Below the pieces are notes generated by a model. It was not told where the DNA came from. It was given only the letters and a program-made list of their open reading frames with translations, and ran no database searches. The translations under genes and the position numbers were made by a program. Below, one piece after another: positions 10,331 to 20,495 of a stretch of DNA of 64,000 bases; position 1 is the stretch's first letter, and every line of letters begins with the position of its first letter. This DNA comes from Ophiodon elongatus (taxonomy: Eukaryota; Chordata; Actinopteri; Perciformes; Hexagrammidae): positions 373,001-437,000 of the forward strand of contig JACSYO010001716.1 of assembly GCA_016806645.1 (NCBI GenBank), read 5' to 3'.

Positions 10331-12197
10331 CTGGTGGATCAAAGAGAGGCTGATGAACGTCTCACTCCAAAATCATAAGCATAAACATGCTGCTGTAACG
10401 TCCTTCATAGTTTGGGTTTCAGACTTTCCATCAGATGTCAGAACATGGCTGCAGGGATTTGCTCCCATTCAGCTACAAGAACAAAAGTGCAGTAACGAGA
10501 GCCGCCAAGAGAAAAATTATGGTTCCACCGTTCGCCTCACTCACAAACTATAACCATAATAACATTACTTTAGGACAGGGGAGCAGGGACCCCTTAGAAG
10601 GGAGAACAGTTTCCAAAGACCCCATCTTTATCGTAAAACCGATCAAGCATCGCTTACTACCATTTGTACTCGTAGATGCCATTGGAACCATTTTGTATTC
10701 TAAAACTTTTCAACTAAAATACTTTAGCCCTGTTTCATAGTGATAAACAAAAACACATTTCAATTTGAATTATGTACAATTTATATACTTTTAAACTGAG
10801 TTTTACTTTCAAGTAGTTGATTCAGCTTTCAGAAAATGAACAGTACAAAACTAGCATAGCCCTAATAAATCCAGACAGTTAAAATGTACAGTTTAAAGCT
10901 TACTTTCTGGAAGTGCTTCAACTTCAAGATAATGAACAGCTGTGTGTCACAATCACGTAATGTGAGTTTCTATTGGCCCGAAGCTAATGTGGGTGGGAGT
11001 ATTTTACATAATATGCTTGTTTTATTAGCGCAAATGGTCGCCATCTGTGGATATCCTCTTTTTAATGATACTTATAGCAAATACTTACTCGCAAGTCCCC
11101 TGGAGGTTCCTGGACCACGCATTGAGAATCACTGCTTAAGGAGCAATGAAAGTTGCACTTTGAAAGTGGTTTCAAAGTGTTGCATGAAAACCCAACGATT
11201 CTTAGTTTCAGGTGATTAAACACTTATGAAAACTTCGTGATGATCTGGTCCATCAAAACACAACGTCTGAAGGCAAAAGTGGTTATGTCTACGTAGAGAA
11301 CGTGCAAACTCCACACAGAAGGACTGCCCAAACCGGGGATTGAACCCAGTCCCCTCTTGTTGTGAGGTGACAGTGCTAACCACTAGACCACCATGCTGCC
11401 CCTCATTTAGATTCATAAGTCCCAAAAACTCACTAATAATATCCAGGCATAATCAATAACAAATGTTGCACTCTCTTAAAAAAAAAGAAGAGAGGTTTAA
11501 TTTCCACTCCTGAGCCCGGATCACTCACCCAGAGGTGCCACGATGCTGTAGGCTCTCATAGCGATGGCCTCCTCTGAGCGGCTCAGTTTACAGTGGCGAG
11601 CCACCGCCAAGTCCAAGGACACGGCCTCACCGATGAAGGCAAAGTTTCCCTCCTGGGCGAGGCGAATGCCCTCCTCCATGCTGGACACGTAGCTCTTCTT
11701 GCGTTCCATGTGCTCGTAGATGCGCCGGTACACGGGGTTGTTGGAATTCTGGGGAACAAAACATTGCACAAAGGAAACACGTTACATCATATCAAACTCA
11801 GACGTTACAGAATCTGCTGTAATGACTATAAACTCATTAGGAATGTGCCTTAAAGAAGGACATGGTGGATCCAGCCTCGACTGTGCCATAGTCCATCATG
11901 TCCTGGTTCGCGAGGTCCTCAAAAGTCTTGATGGAGACGTGTTTGCTGTTGGAGTGCAACATGGAGTTGAAGTTGCCAAAGTAGCAGGCCAGAAGCAGTA
12001 CAGCAAACAGCCACCAGATGGCACTGACTAGACGTCCAGACGGGGCTTTAGGGTGAGGACCAGCACCTGAGAGGACAGAGACCAGCAGTCAAGGGACAGG
12101 ACTGCTGTCAACCCGCTCCTTTAAAAGATAAATACTCATCATGTAAATTCATGCTCAGTTTAAAGTAATGCGAACAAGGTTCACTGATTATGCTGCT

Positions 12198-12228
<31 letters not shown>

Positions 12229-12753
12229 ATTATCAGCACTTTGAGTTTTGTATGACATTATCGTATTACACCCTGTCAGGATTCCTCTGACTCACAATTC
12301 ACTTTGCAAAATCCTTCACACAAAATACTAATCTCCTCATTTTGAGGCCCGCTGACGATGTAAAATCACCATTGTTGAATTTAGAATGAAATTCTTATCC
12401 AATTATGCATGATGAAAGAAAGTAGTTTCCTTTAAGACTAAACAAAGCAAAAATACAGTTATTTGAAATGATGCAGGGTAACAATTCAGTTGAATTGAAT
12501 ACACTGTGCGACTGTGAATCTAGATGATGCATTCTAGAGGATAATGGTACACTACAGTACTGTGAATATAAAATATAAGCTGCTGATTGTTTCATCTCCA
12601 CCACAAACTTTGACTTTTTATTCAAAACATCTTTTGGCTTTTGAGAGTTTTCGCACATCAAAGTTGTTAAATATTTAAGGCCACACCATATAATAAGGTT
12701 AGCAGTGCAGCTGATTCCCTCAGAGAGCGTAAAGAGAGAGACAGCCAGCAGCA

Positions 12754-12799
<46 letters not shown>

Positions 12800-15700
12800 T
12801 CTGTGGTTCAGTTTAGCAGACCGCTGCGTTACCTTGCAGGGTGAGAGCTCCTGTGATGTACCAGAAGCTGTGCAGCAATGTGAAGCTGTGCTCCTCTGTG
12901 TCGGGCTCAGCCCATTCAGTGGGACTGATCCTGCAGGAAAAAAAAAAAACCCACAGGCCTCAGAACCAGCAAGGTTAAAGCAGCAACAAGACGCATGTGT
13001 CTGATATATAACTCTGGTGTCTGGAGTTATGCAGGATGTTTGAAGACTGTTCGTCAGGAGGTCGAGTAGTCGTCACTGATCAGAAGATCAGGGGTTCCAT
13101 CCCTGGCCCCTGAAGTCTACATGGTGAAGCGTGTGTTAATGTTTATTGCAAAAAAAACTAGAAAGGCCTTATATGAATGCAATCCATTACTCTGTAAAAA
13201 AATGAGGACACCTCCATGTGTTATTTGAAGTTGTATGGTATAATTGTTCTGGATGTTGTAATATGCATCACTAACTAACAATAACATGTAAAAGGATCCC
13301 CTCTCCTCCTTCATGGGAGCAAGACTGACTTTTTTTCCTCTTCTCTTTGACCCCATTTACGCTCGTCATTTCCAGTGTGTCATATCTCATACGCCAGCTC
13401 AGTGGTGCTGAGTGAGTTGACAGTATCGAGTATAAAAGTACGCTTCCTTCTGTCGGAAGAAAAAAGATCTGACATGACTCACAACGAGGTCTGTGGGTTA
13501 TCATGAGTAACCAGGTCATGATGTCTGGAAAGAGACTTGGCTGTTGACTTTCAAATGTATTTATTTGGTGCTTTAAGCACCACAAGCCGAGTTCCACATA
13601 GTTCCATCATACAGGAGTGAAGGCAGACCTCTCTACGGCCGATATCTGTAACACGAGGCAACTCACACCAGAACAGACTGATGAGCAGGACTACAGCTGA
13701 GAGGAAACATGTTTGTTCTTATATTTTGGGGTGAACTGTCCCTTTAAACTGACATTCACCAGGGGGGGGGCTTCTTTCCACAAGAAATACATTTTTGTGA
13801 TTTTACTTTGTACGGTTTTCTTAAAAACAGTCATATTTGAAGATAATGACCCCCCCCCCCCCCACTAAACAAATCTTGTGTACTTTGTCTGTAAGTGTAG
13901 AATGTAAACTCTTCTTCACGCCACTGAGGACGTGTCCTGGTGCACAGCCCTGTTTCTACCGAAGCACCGGGGGAAAACAAGGCATGTGGGCGCGCTCTCA
14001 CCTGCCCACCAGGAAGATGCAGAGACCCGTCAGCAGGAAAGCGACGAGGATGCCGACCCACATGTCGGTGGAGAACGGCGACAGCAGACTGAAGCTGCTC
14101 TCCTCGGAGGCCGAGTCTCTGCGCAGGAGGAAGCTGATCCCCGTCTGCATGAAGGGGGTGCTCATGTCCACGGACTTCTCTCTGATCGCGGTGAGGGTCA
14201 GCGGGGCCACCGCCAGGTCGGCCTCCTGACGGGGGGACAGACCGTCACATCGGACCAAGGACACATTCACTTGTACGATGGGTCCATATCACTCATGTCA
14301 GAGACCGGATGTTATGTTTGCCCTCAAGGATGAAACGTTAGTTTGAGTCGGGACTAATAATTGTCATGGGACTAAAACTCTAAGAAACAAAGTATGTGGT
14401 GAAACTGTATCCAGCTGTTGGGGGAAGTCTGGAACACATTATTGCAACAACAACAAAAAAACACCTTTAAACAATTTAGTTTAAAAATATTAAATAAAGT
14501 GTAATACATAATAAACACAATAAATACCAAAATAAGAGAATAAATTATTAAACTTCAACTCATTATTATGAAATGCTATATTATTGCTATTTAAAAAATC
14601 TTTTGAATTGAATGAATTGGTTCGTTTATAAATTGCATCCTATATGTTAACGTGGATATATATTTCATGAAGTTTTATTTATTGTTATAATATTGTATTA
14701 TATAAATATACACTTTTGGTCTCCATTCATAGGTTTTCATATCAGGTTTTACTGAGTGCACCTTTGTCTTATCAAAACTACATAACATTTCTCAGAATGG
14801 GATCCCACATTGTCCCATAAGCATAAGATCATTTTAACTAATAGAGCTATATCGATGGCCGAAGAGCAAAACCTCTTATCTGAAAAATGCACTTTTTTGA
14901 GAATACAAAAAAAACTTGTTTTCTTGCAGAATGCTATTTGCTAAGGATATCCAATACATAATTCAAAAAAAAATTAAATATACAAAGTGCAGATCGGGTT
15001 ATTCCCCACTTTTCCTGGATCATTTTGCAGATAGGAGGTTTTGCACTTTGGCCATCGATATAGAAATAAATATCCATATGCTTTGATTTACAAGACAACC
15101 TGTCAGCCTTCTAACTGTTTACATGTTTTATGACAGGCTCATCCCTCTCCATACGGGCCCTGCTTAGTGACGGCGTCCACTCTCACCCCTCTGATGATTT
15201 CACCGATCATGCCGTTCCAGTTGCCGCTGGCGTCCACGATTCCGTAGCGGTTGTCCTTCACCAGGCTCAGCTTGTACTTGAAGCCCAACACCTTGGAGAG
15301 CTCCGAGACCAGATCGATGCAGTAGCCCTCCAGCTCAGAGCCGCGGCTCATGGTGTACGGATCTTGCTGATGAGAACAGAACAAACGGTTCTTGTTTTAA
15401 TGGAGAGAGGTCGTTGTGGGGCCGCGGTGGTGAAGGTGAAACCACGCTTTGAAGATGAAGACGATTGGTTGCTCTGGCTTTTTTAGGAGGAAATCAATTG
15501 TGAGATCAAATTGCTGCTTTTCGGTAAAAGATTGATGGGGATTTAAATGTTTTGTTTTATTCATGCGACGCTTTGATGAAAGAGTGAGGATGTGCAGTGT
15601 GCACCCGAGGTGTAGCAGTATTTAAAGGATAATTCATTCAGTTGTTTTTTTTACTTTATTTCAGGTAATTATTCAAATACAAAAGGTATGTGCTTTCTAA

Positions 15701-18398
15701 ATGAAAGCAATCAGTGGTTTGGGTTAAAATATTCTTCCAGAGTAACATAATCCACAAACAAAGCTTAAACATGAACAACTTTGAAATATTTTAAGGGGAC
15801 GGATCCCAGTGATCCCAGTGATCCCAGTGATCCCAGTAGGATCACGTCAACTCTGTTACTCATGAGTTGTGTAACAGGAGACATAGCTGACAATTTCCCT
15901 ATTTTAGCCCATCATTTCAACGGTGGCTACCAACGTGTCATTTTCTAGGTTTCAGGACATGTAATTAAAAGATTTGTAAACAATAACAATGTACCCAACA
16001 TGGTTGATGCTCGATAACTATACTCCTTGACATTGTGCTATTTCAGATATATTTTTTTAAATATCAGAGAGCAGTCCCCAAAATGTATTTAAAATGGCCG
16101 TTTGGGAAAAAAAACCGACATCCTGTATTGCTGATCACATGGTCCTGTTTTAATAGTCCCAAATTAGTCTCATTTGCTTGTGCAGTAAAAAAATATTTCT
16201 ACTTGTTCCCAATGCAAATCATTTAATTTCCGGAATTTTGCAAGTTTCATATTTCTGGTTTCAAGATCCAGACCATTGTCTCTGGGACAATTTCAAAATG
16301 GGATTGTCTGACTGCTCGTGTTTCTCGACTCTTTGGATACTCAGACACTTTTGTATGGTCTTAGCAATTCACTTTTATTATCACTCGTAGAAATGATGGC
16401 CAAACTACACAAATAAGAACCTTCTTGTGATGAACCAGAACTATTTAAAGTGTGGGTTGAGTTAATGTGTACGGCGGCACAAGGCCACCTTATTATTGTG
16501 GTGTCGAGAGGCTTAAAGAGAGAATACCTTTATGGTGGTGATGGTTAACTCCTTGGCATCTAGAACAGGAGGGGAAAAGAAAACAAGCACCACAATAAAT
16601 TTCTTGATTCCTGTATTGAGGCAAGTCAAATGCAATGGAGCATGAGTGTCAGCACACAGATGAGAGGATTTGGTCTAAGCCAGTTGGGTTTCATGTCTGC
16701 GAGCTTACGTGCAGAACGGCCTCTGAAAGCCTAATGAAGCCCATTGTTGCTTTGAGTCCCCTTCATGTGTTTCTCTCTCAGCCGCAGCAGTAAATCCACC
16801 AAACAGCCACCGGAGGACAACGAGCGTCTTGTTGTTGGTTGTTTTTTTTAAGACTCAGAGAGAAGTACTGAGGGGACCGTTGCAAGGTACTACGAGGAAG
16901 GATGGCTGAGCTTCTGACGGATCAGTCTACGCCCCACCCCCCCCAACCCCTCTGTAATCCAAGCAGGAGTTGAACCCCCCACTCCCTCCCCTGACATTAC
17001 CCATGACACCCAGAGCTGTTTTCTTTCTGCTGTAACTGTGACCAATGCTATTCACAGCGTGTCCAGCAGGCCCTAACATGCCCGGCCGGGCTTGGTCACA
17101 GAAAGGAGGGGAGAGGGAGGGGAGTGGGGGGGAGGGGGGGGGGGTTAGCGGAGGTGCCAGGGGTGCAAGTTCCTCATAATTGCATGCGATAACAAAAGCG
17201 AGCCCGGTTGGGTCGTATAAAGCCCATGACACCCCATCAGCCTCCTCTAGAGAAGCCGGCAGGAGCTACGATCTGCGGAGATGCCTGTCAGTTCATCAGT
17301 TCATCAGTCCTCCACCCCCCCACCCCCACCCCCCAACCCAGTTAATTGATTTATCACAGTGCTTTCTGGACCTCAGCAAGGCGGTAGCCCCTCCACTGGT
17401 GAGAAACGGGGACTCCACAGTGAGTATGCTTTGATAGGACTCCAGCAATCCAGCAGGGCAGGGAGCCAAATGTGAGGAATCATTTGGGAGCGGGACCCGG
17501 TCTCAGAGGTCAGCCAGAGCCCGCTGGGCTTTGACTCTGCAGACAGTTCACTGGGGCTCTGGACGAGGAGATTATTTCATTGGCTGAGTAAAAACCAGCC
17601 TGCTGCACAGAGCAGCTTTCCAGAATGTAAGCTGACCGACTGGATGAAATGTTTCACCGAAACAGAAATTGGTCGAAGTATACATTTTAATTAAATTATG
17701 AAACATAAATGTACAGGCTTTACATGCCAGCAAAACACTAGTGGGATCCAAAAGAAGTCTGAATAAGCATTGTTTAAAAAATAAATAATAGAATTTGGGG
17801 AAAAAGCTTTCTTCCTCTCAGAAATGTATTCTGTTCAGCAATACAACAAAATCCCATTCAGATACTGTTGGAATTGAACAATTCTGTAAAAGACCCTATC
17901 AGGTCATGGATAATATACATAACTAATGGTTAATGCCAATGTTCAGAAAATTCTTCCCGTCTACAATATCTGCTCACGGTAACCATGTGATGGTGAATGT
18001 GGGGAAATAATTGTGGTCATGGTTAATAAACTATTGTTAAGGTTGGGCCACTGGAATATTTGGTCAAAGTTCTTTTTGAACATGCAAAAAGTAAGTCTTC
18101 AGGAGGTACTGGCCTGAAGCAACAAAGCTGGCAACACAGCAACATGCCAACATACAAACTCAAAGTTTTCTGAGCAGGTTGGGAAAAAAACTTTTGGACA
18201 GAAGTAGAATGGTTGCAGTTTAGAAAAATGTAAACTAATCTATGCTGCAATTTTCTGTCCATATACATATTCATATAGAAATGTGATGCTCCAAATGAAC
18301 CATGTTCCACCACGCTAGTGTGTATCAGCCTTACCTGCGGTGACGCTCCATGCAGTCAGAGCTGCCACACAGAAGACCAAAGACACGAAGCCCGTCAT
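10035..18398 (-). CDS. Kainate-binding-protein-like glutamate receptor (whole gene)
   Basis: The eight exons 18335-18398, 16528-16559, 15187-15366, 14002-14225, 12833-12930, 11849-12066, 11529-11748 and 10035-10330 join in frame (1332 nt, 443 residues). The product should be a plasma-membrane glutamate/kainate-binding subunit. It has a signal peptide (residues 1 to about 21), S1 (about 22-145), M1, a pore loop with Q at the Q/R site, M3, S2, and M4 (about 399-420). It lacks the roughly 400-residue amino-terminal domain of GRIA/GRIK subunits, and its length matches fish, frog and bird kainate-binding proteins. Ligand contacts are visible: APLT and the following arginine in S1, GST and the glutamate of FIGEA in S2, and the RHC...SSC cysteine pair. 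The M3 SYTANLAAF signature is replaced by CYFGNFNSM. One donor is GC. I assign no gene symbol. Confidence 0.87.
10331..11528 (-). other. Receptor intron 7
   Basis: Holds a tRNA-derived SINE at about 11278-11403 (minus orientation). Fragments of dispersed repeat at about 10560-10740 and 11030-11140 share CCCTGGAGGTTCCTGGACCA-like words common in fish repeats. No further exon is recognised. Confidence 0.5.
11278..11403 (-). mobile_element. tRNA-derived SINE head
   Basis: Read on the minus strand, it starts GGGGCAGCATGGTGGTCTAG, with an A-box (TGGTCTAGTGG) about 10 bases in and a B-box (GGTTCAATCCC) at about 11338-11350. It then continues into the TGTGTGGAGTTTGCACGTTC tail typical of common fish SINEs. 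It lacks a clear 3' tail, so it is probably 5'-intact and truncated. Confidence 0.75.
11529..11748 (-). CDS. Receptor exon 7: S2 lobe
   Basis: Acceptor CCCCAG, donor GTGAGT. It encodes NSNNPVYRRIYEHMERKKSY..., then NFAFIGEAV, whose glutamate corresponds to the one that binds the ligand amino group. The RHC cysteine, expected to pair with the cysteine in exon 8, follows. It joins in frame to exon 6 (FFK|NSN) and to exon 8 (APL-G|S). Confidence 0.9.
11849..12066 (-). CDS. Receptor exon 6: pore exit, M3, start of S2
   Basis: The acceptor is CTCTCAG. The exon covers the end of the pore loop (GAGPHPKAPSGRLV), M3 (SAIWWLFAVLLLACYFGNFN), the M3-S2 linker and the start of S2, with YGTVEAGSTMSFFK at its 3' end. 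The GST motif corresponds to the ligand-contact G-[AS]-T of kainate receptors. The donor reads AAG|GCACAT, a GC rather than GT donor. I chose it because it is the only position that keeps the frame into exon 7 at the conserved FFK boundary. The SYTANLAAF gate motif is absent. Confidence 0.85.
12190..12231 (+). repeat. (GCT)n-(GAT)n trinucleotide tract
   Basis: About six GCT units followed by about seven GAT units, in an intron. Confidence 0.85.
12757..12798 (+). repeat. (GT)n microsatellite beside receptor exon 5
   Basis: Uninterrupted GT run of about 42 bases, reading (CA)n on the transcribed strand just downstream of a splice donor. Confidence 0.95.
12833..12930 (-). CDS. Receptor exon 5: pore loop (M2)
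   Basis: Acceptor CCTGCAG, donor GTAACG. It completes R-ISPTEW (compare FSPYEW in kainate receptors), then HSFTLLHSFWYITGALTLQG. This contains the re-entrant pore helix and a glutamine at the Q/R editing position. It is 98 nt and in frame with both neighbours. Confidence 0.9.
12931..14001 (-). other. Receptor intron 4
   Basis: Holds a tRNA-SINE fragment near 13045-13140, and a poly-C run at about 13851-13863 that lies some 140 bases downstream of the exon 4 donor in the transcript. No exon is recognised. Confidence 0.5.
13045..13140 (+). mobile_element. SINE fragment
   Basis: A B-box-like GGGGTTCCATCCCTGGCCCC is followed by TGAAGTCTACATG. This matches my memory of the tRNA-derived head and body junction of a common fish SINE. 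The A-box side is degraded. Confidence 0.5.
14002..14225 (-). CDS. Receptor exon 4: end of S1 and M1
   Basis: Acceptor CCCGTCAG, donor GTGAGA. It encodes EADLAVAPLTLTAIREKSVD, in which APLT and the arginine correspond to the ligand alpha-amino and alpha-carboxyl contacts. MSTPFMQTGISFLLRR and then M1 (DMWVGILVAFLLTGLCIFLV) follow. These are hallmarks of AMPA/kainate-class receptors. Confidence 0.92.
14226..15186 (-). other. Receptor intron 3
   Basis: Strongly AT-rich (about 14450-14720). Includes a roughly 42-bp inverted-repeat pair at 14848-14890 and 15021-15062. No exon is seen. Confidence 0.55.
14848..15062. mobile_element. Inverted-repeat (MITE-like) insert
   Basis: The left arm begins TATATCGATGGCC and contains GCAAAACCTCTTATCTG. 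The right arm, reverse-complemented, begins identically and contains GCAAAACCTCCTATCTG. The arms are about 42 bp with a spacer of about 130 bp. No coding capacity. Confidence 0.65.
15187..15366 (-). CDS. Receptor exon 3: S1 ligand-binding lobe
   Basis: Acceptor CATCAG, donor GTGAGA. The 60 codons include QDPYTMSRGSELEGYCIDLV, LGFKYKL, DNRYGIVDASGNWNGMIGE. This is the standard S1 core of kainate-type receptors (EPY-x-M ... EGYCIDL ... YG ... NG-W-NGM). No frameshift. Confidence 0.93.
15367..16527 (-). other. Receptor intron 2
   Basis: Contains four tandem GATCCCAGT units at 15802-15838. No exon or complete mobile element is recognised. Confidence 0.5.
15802..15838 (+). repeat. 9-bp tandem repeat
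   Basis: Four consecutive copies of GATCCCAGT. Confidence 0.9.
16528..16559 (-). CDS. Receptor exon 2 (32 nt)
   Basis: A small exon with acceptor GTTCTAG and donor GTATTC. It encodes D-AKELTITTIK after the split codon, the first beta-strand of S1 (compare LIVTTI in kainate receptors). It links the signal-peptide exon directly to S1 and so shows that the amino-terminal domain is absent. Confidence 0.8.
16560..18334 (-). other. Receptor intron 1
   Basis: C-rich and G-rich tracts at about 16931-16945, 17101-17145 and 17313-17334. No conserved exon, RNA gene or clear mobile element. Confidence 0.45.
18335..18398 (-). CDS. Receptor exon 1 coding part: signal peptide
   Basis: The ATG at 18396-18398 opens MTGFVSLVFCVAALTAWSVTA, a short hydrophobic signal peptide with a small-residue cleavage region. 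The donor is GTAAGG. The exon begins upstream at an acceptor TTTTCAG (18411-18412), so 12 nt of 5' UTR precede the ATG in this exon. Confidence 0.8.
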
Positions 18399-18494
18399 GT
18401 TTCCACGACTCTGAAAACAACAAGCATCCTTCAAACATGATCATCTATTCTACAATAACCTCAGGGATGATATGCTTTGATTTTATGTTATATT

Positions 18495-18543
<49 letters not shown>

Positions 18544-18627
18544 TGTATATATATACGTATATATACACGTGTATATATATATATACACACACGTATATAT
18601 ACATAATTATATACGTATATATATACG

Positions 18628-18671
<44 letters not shown>

Positions 18672-18746
18672 AAGAGTATATATATATATATATATACGTA
18701 TATATATATATATATATATACGTATATATATATATATACATATATA

Positions 18747-18795
<49 letters not shown>

Positions 18796-18848
18796 AAAAT
18801 GCTGGCACAGATTGTCACACTATGCTATCAAAACCAAAGTTCCCTTAC
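18399..18848 (-). other. 5' UTR intron with long TA-rich repeat
   Basis: The intron lies between the predicted non-coding first exon and the signal-peptide exon. Most of it is the (TA)n-rich tract at 18494-18790. Confidence 0.6.
18494..18790. repeat. (TA)n / (TACG)n-rich low-complexity tract
   Basis: About 300 bases of TA dinucleotides with ACAC and ACG interruptions. It is nearly self-complementary throughout, and produces Tyr/Ile-only spurious frames on both strands. Confidence 0.95.
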
Positions 18849-18957
18849 CTTAGTTACGTCAGCTGCAATGTGAATTAAAGACCTTTGTGAGAGGGACGAC
18901 TCCAGGAAAATGTGTATGAAACTCACAACAAGTGTTGCAGGAGAGCAGTGGGGAGGG
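18849..18957 (-). other. Predicted non-coding first exon of receptor gene
   Basis: The donor (CTAAG|GTAAGG) at 18847-18849 is strong and matches the acceptor at 18411-18412. The 5' limit is set about 30 bases downstream of the TATA box and is an inference. The stretch contains no ATG on the minus strand that I could find. Confidence 0.55.
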
Positions 18958-18984
18958 GTTGTGTGCAGAGGACTGTAGAGGGGG

Positions 18985-18990
18985 TTTATA
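18985..18990 (-). promoter_or_regulatory. TATA box of receptor gene
   Basis: On the minus strand the sequence reads CCCCCATATAAACCCCC. The TATAAA core at 18985-18990 lies about 140 bases upstream of the first-exon donor. Its G/C-rich flanks are typical of a core promoter. Confidence 0.55.
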
Positions 18991-19284
18991 TGGGGGAGCA
19001 CGAGGGGGGGAGGAGATAGAACCGCAGTGGAAGAATAAACTTGTGAATGTTGGCCAGAGGTTTATGCAGAACAAAATCTGAAGAGAGAAGATATGGGATT
19101 ACTGGAGTAGGATGTGTTCTCCACCTACATGTTCAGGCTTGTATGAACCATGTAGATTTTTAAAGCAAGCCACGTTTCTCTTGATTCCTTCATTCTAGAC
19201 CCAAAGAAGTCAAATAAACGGAGCTGTTTGTTTCAGTCATTATTCTAGATGTTGGGTGGGGCAGGTTTTAGCCTCCTCTTAGAG

Positions 19285-19400
19285 TGAAGTGTAAAGAACA
19301 TCGCACTGCACTTTCTGGTCAGATGCTAAACTACATTTCGTTGTCCTAGTACTTGTACTCTGTGTAAAGTTGAATCTGAATCTGATCTGATCTGAATCTA
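19285..19400 (+). mobile_element. LINE 3'-tail fragment
   Basis: CTAAACTACATTTCGTTGTC followed by a CTTGTACTCTGTG word and a short tandem of GAATCTGATCT units. This is the form of the 3' terminus of several fish non-LTR elements, as I recall them. No coding part is attached. Confidence 0.5.
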
Positions 19401-19654
19401 ATTATGGTTGATGATGAGCTTCCAGATGGATGGACTGGAGGTCTCAGGGAGTCACAGGAAGACATTAGGTTTTGCAGCACATTCCCTCCCCCTCCTGACT
19501 AACCCTGAGGGACTACTAGATCTTTCCTGTAATACAGCAACGGCGAGAACATCTGACAATAAAACAGAGAGCAAAACAGCTTGTTGTTGTCGTCGTCTGT
19601 ACAGCTTGAGCTCAGGGAGGTCAATCTAAAGAATACTAGAATCAGTGCCTCGCG

Positions 19655-19965
19655 GTTCTATGTCTCCGCCAACCAGTTATGCTTCAGTTTACATCCATGT
19701 CCATCCAAAATGTCATAATTTTATCCTTTCAGATATTTGTGTGAAAGTGTCGTAGTTAGCATATGGATTCTTGAGTTATGGCCAAAACCTTGTTTCGTTA
19801 AGTCACAGTGACCTTTGACCTTTTAATTCGAATCAGTTCATCCTTGAGTTCAGGTGGATGTTTGTGCCAAAATTGAATAAAGTCCCTCCAGGTGTTACTG
19901 AGCTACAGTTCACTAGAACCGGACGGACAACTTGAAAACAGAATGCCGTGTCTGTCATTGGTAAA
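19655..19965 (+). mobile_element. Dispersed fish repeat B, copy 1
   Basis: Shares CACAGTGACCTTTGACC, AATCAGTTCATCCT-GAGT, and a GGACGGACAAC-like end with 49868-50040. Non-coding. The family is not named. Confidence 0.6.
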
Positions 19966-19969
19966 CTTT

Positions 19970-20495
19970 AGGACCAGGCGGCAACCTCCAGTTCTGCTGA
20001 GTGAAGCCGATGCTGAAGTGTCTTAAAACTTGCATTCTCTCTACTAACCAACAGGGGGCGACTCCTCTGGTTGCAAAAATAAGTCAGATTGTATAGAAGT
20101 CTATAGAAAATGACTACTTCTCTCTTGATTTATTCCCTCAGTAAACATTGTAAACATGAGTTTATGTCTCAATCTCTAGTTTCAAGTCTTCTTCAATACA
20201 GCATGATGTTCATTTAGTAAATTATGCTCCATTTAGAGTCAAACAGACTATAAAGCAGGGGATGCTTTAGGGCGGGGCTACTGTGATTGACAGGTCGCTG
20301 CCGGTACCTGAGACATGTACGGTGTCTCTACGTCACTCCTCCGTATTCCAAATATGATAACTTCTGTTCATTGGTTGCAAAAAGTTTAGATGGCGACAGA
20401 GAAATTGTTGCACTCGAGGCTTCAAAGGATCAGTCAACAAATCAATGGGTGACGTCACGACGACTACGTCCACTTCTTATACACAGTCTATGGTT
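19970..20495 (-). mobile_element. Dispersed repeat family A, copy 2 (longest)
   Basis: The reverse complement begins CATAGACTGTGTATAAGAAG and matches 3075-3600 over long blocks. The distal part contains GTCGCCCCCTGTTGG and an AGAGAATGCAAG word. Non-coding, about 520 bp. Confidence 0.7.

Larger units (their letters stand above)
12067..12832 (-). other. Receptor intron 5
   Basis: It contains a mixed (CTG)n/(ATG)n trinucleotide run at about 12190-12231. A (TG)n run at 12757-12798 lies about 34 bases downstream of the exon 5 donor and reads (CA)n in the transcript. No exon is seen. Confidence 0.55.

Noticed and set aside
11278..11403. Possible functional tRNA gene
   Set aside because: A- and B-boxes are present, but the acceptor and anticodon stems do not pair and the sequence continues into a known type of SINE body.
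13837..14333. Plus-strand frames of about 130 residues
   Set aside because: Antisense to receptor exon 4, which has clear glutamate-receptor sequence on the minus strand.
18350..18853. Tyr/Ile-rich frames on both strands
   Set aside because: Created by the (TA)n-rich tract. The only real coding part is the signal-peptide exon at 18335-18398 on the minus strand.
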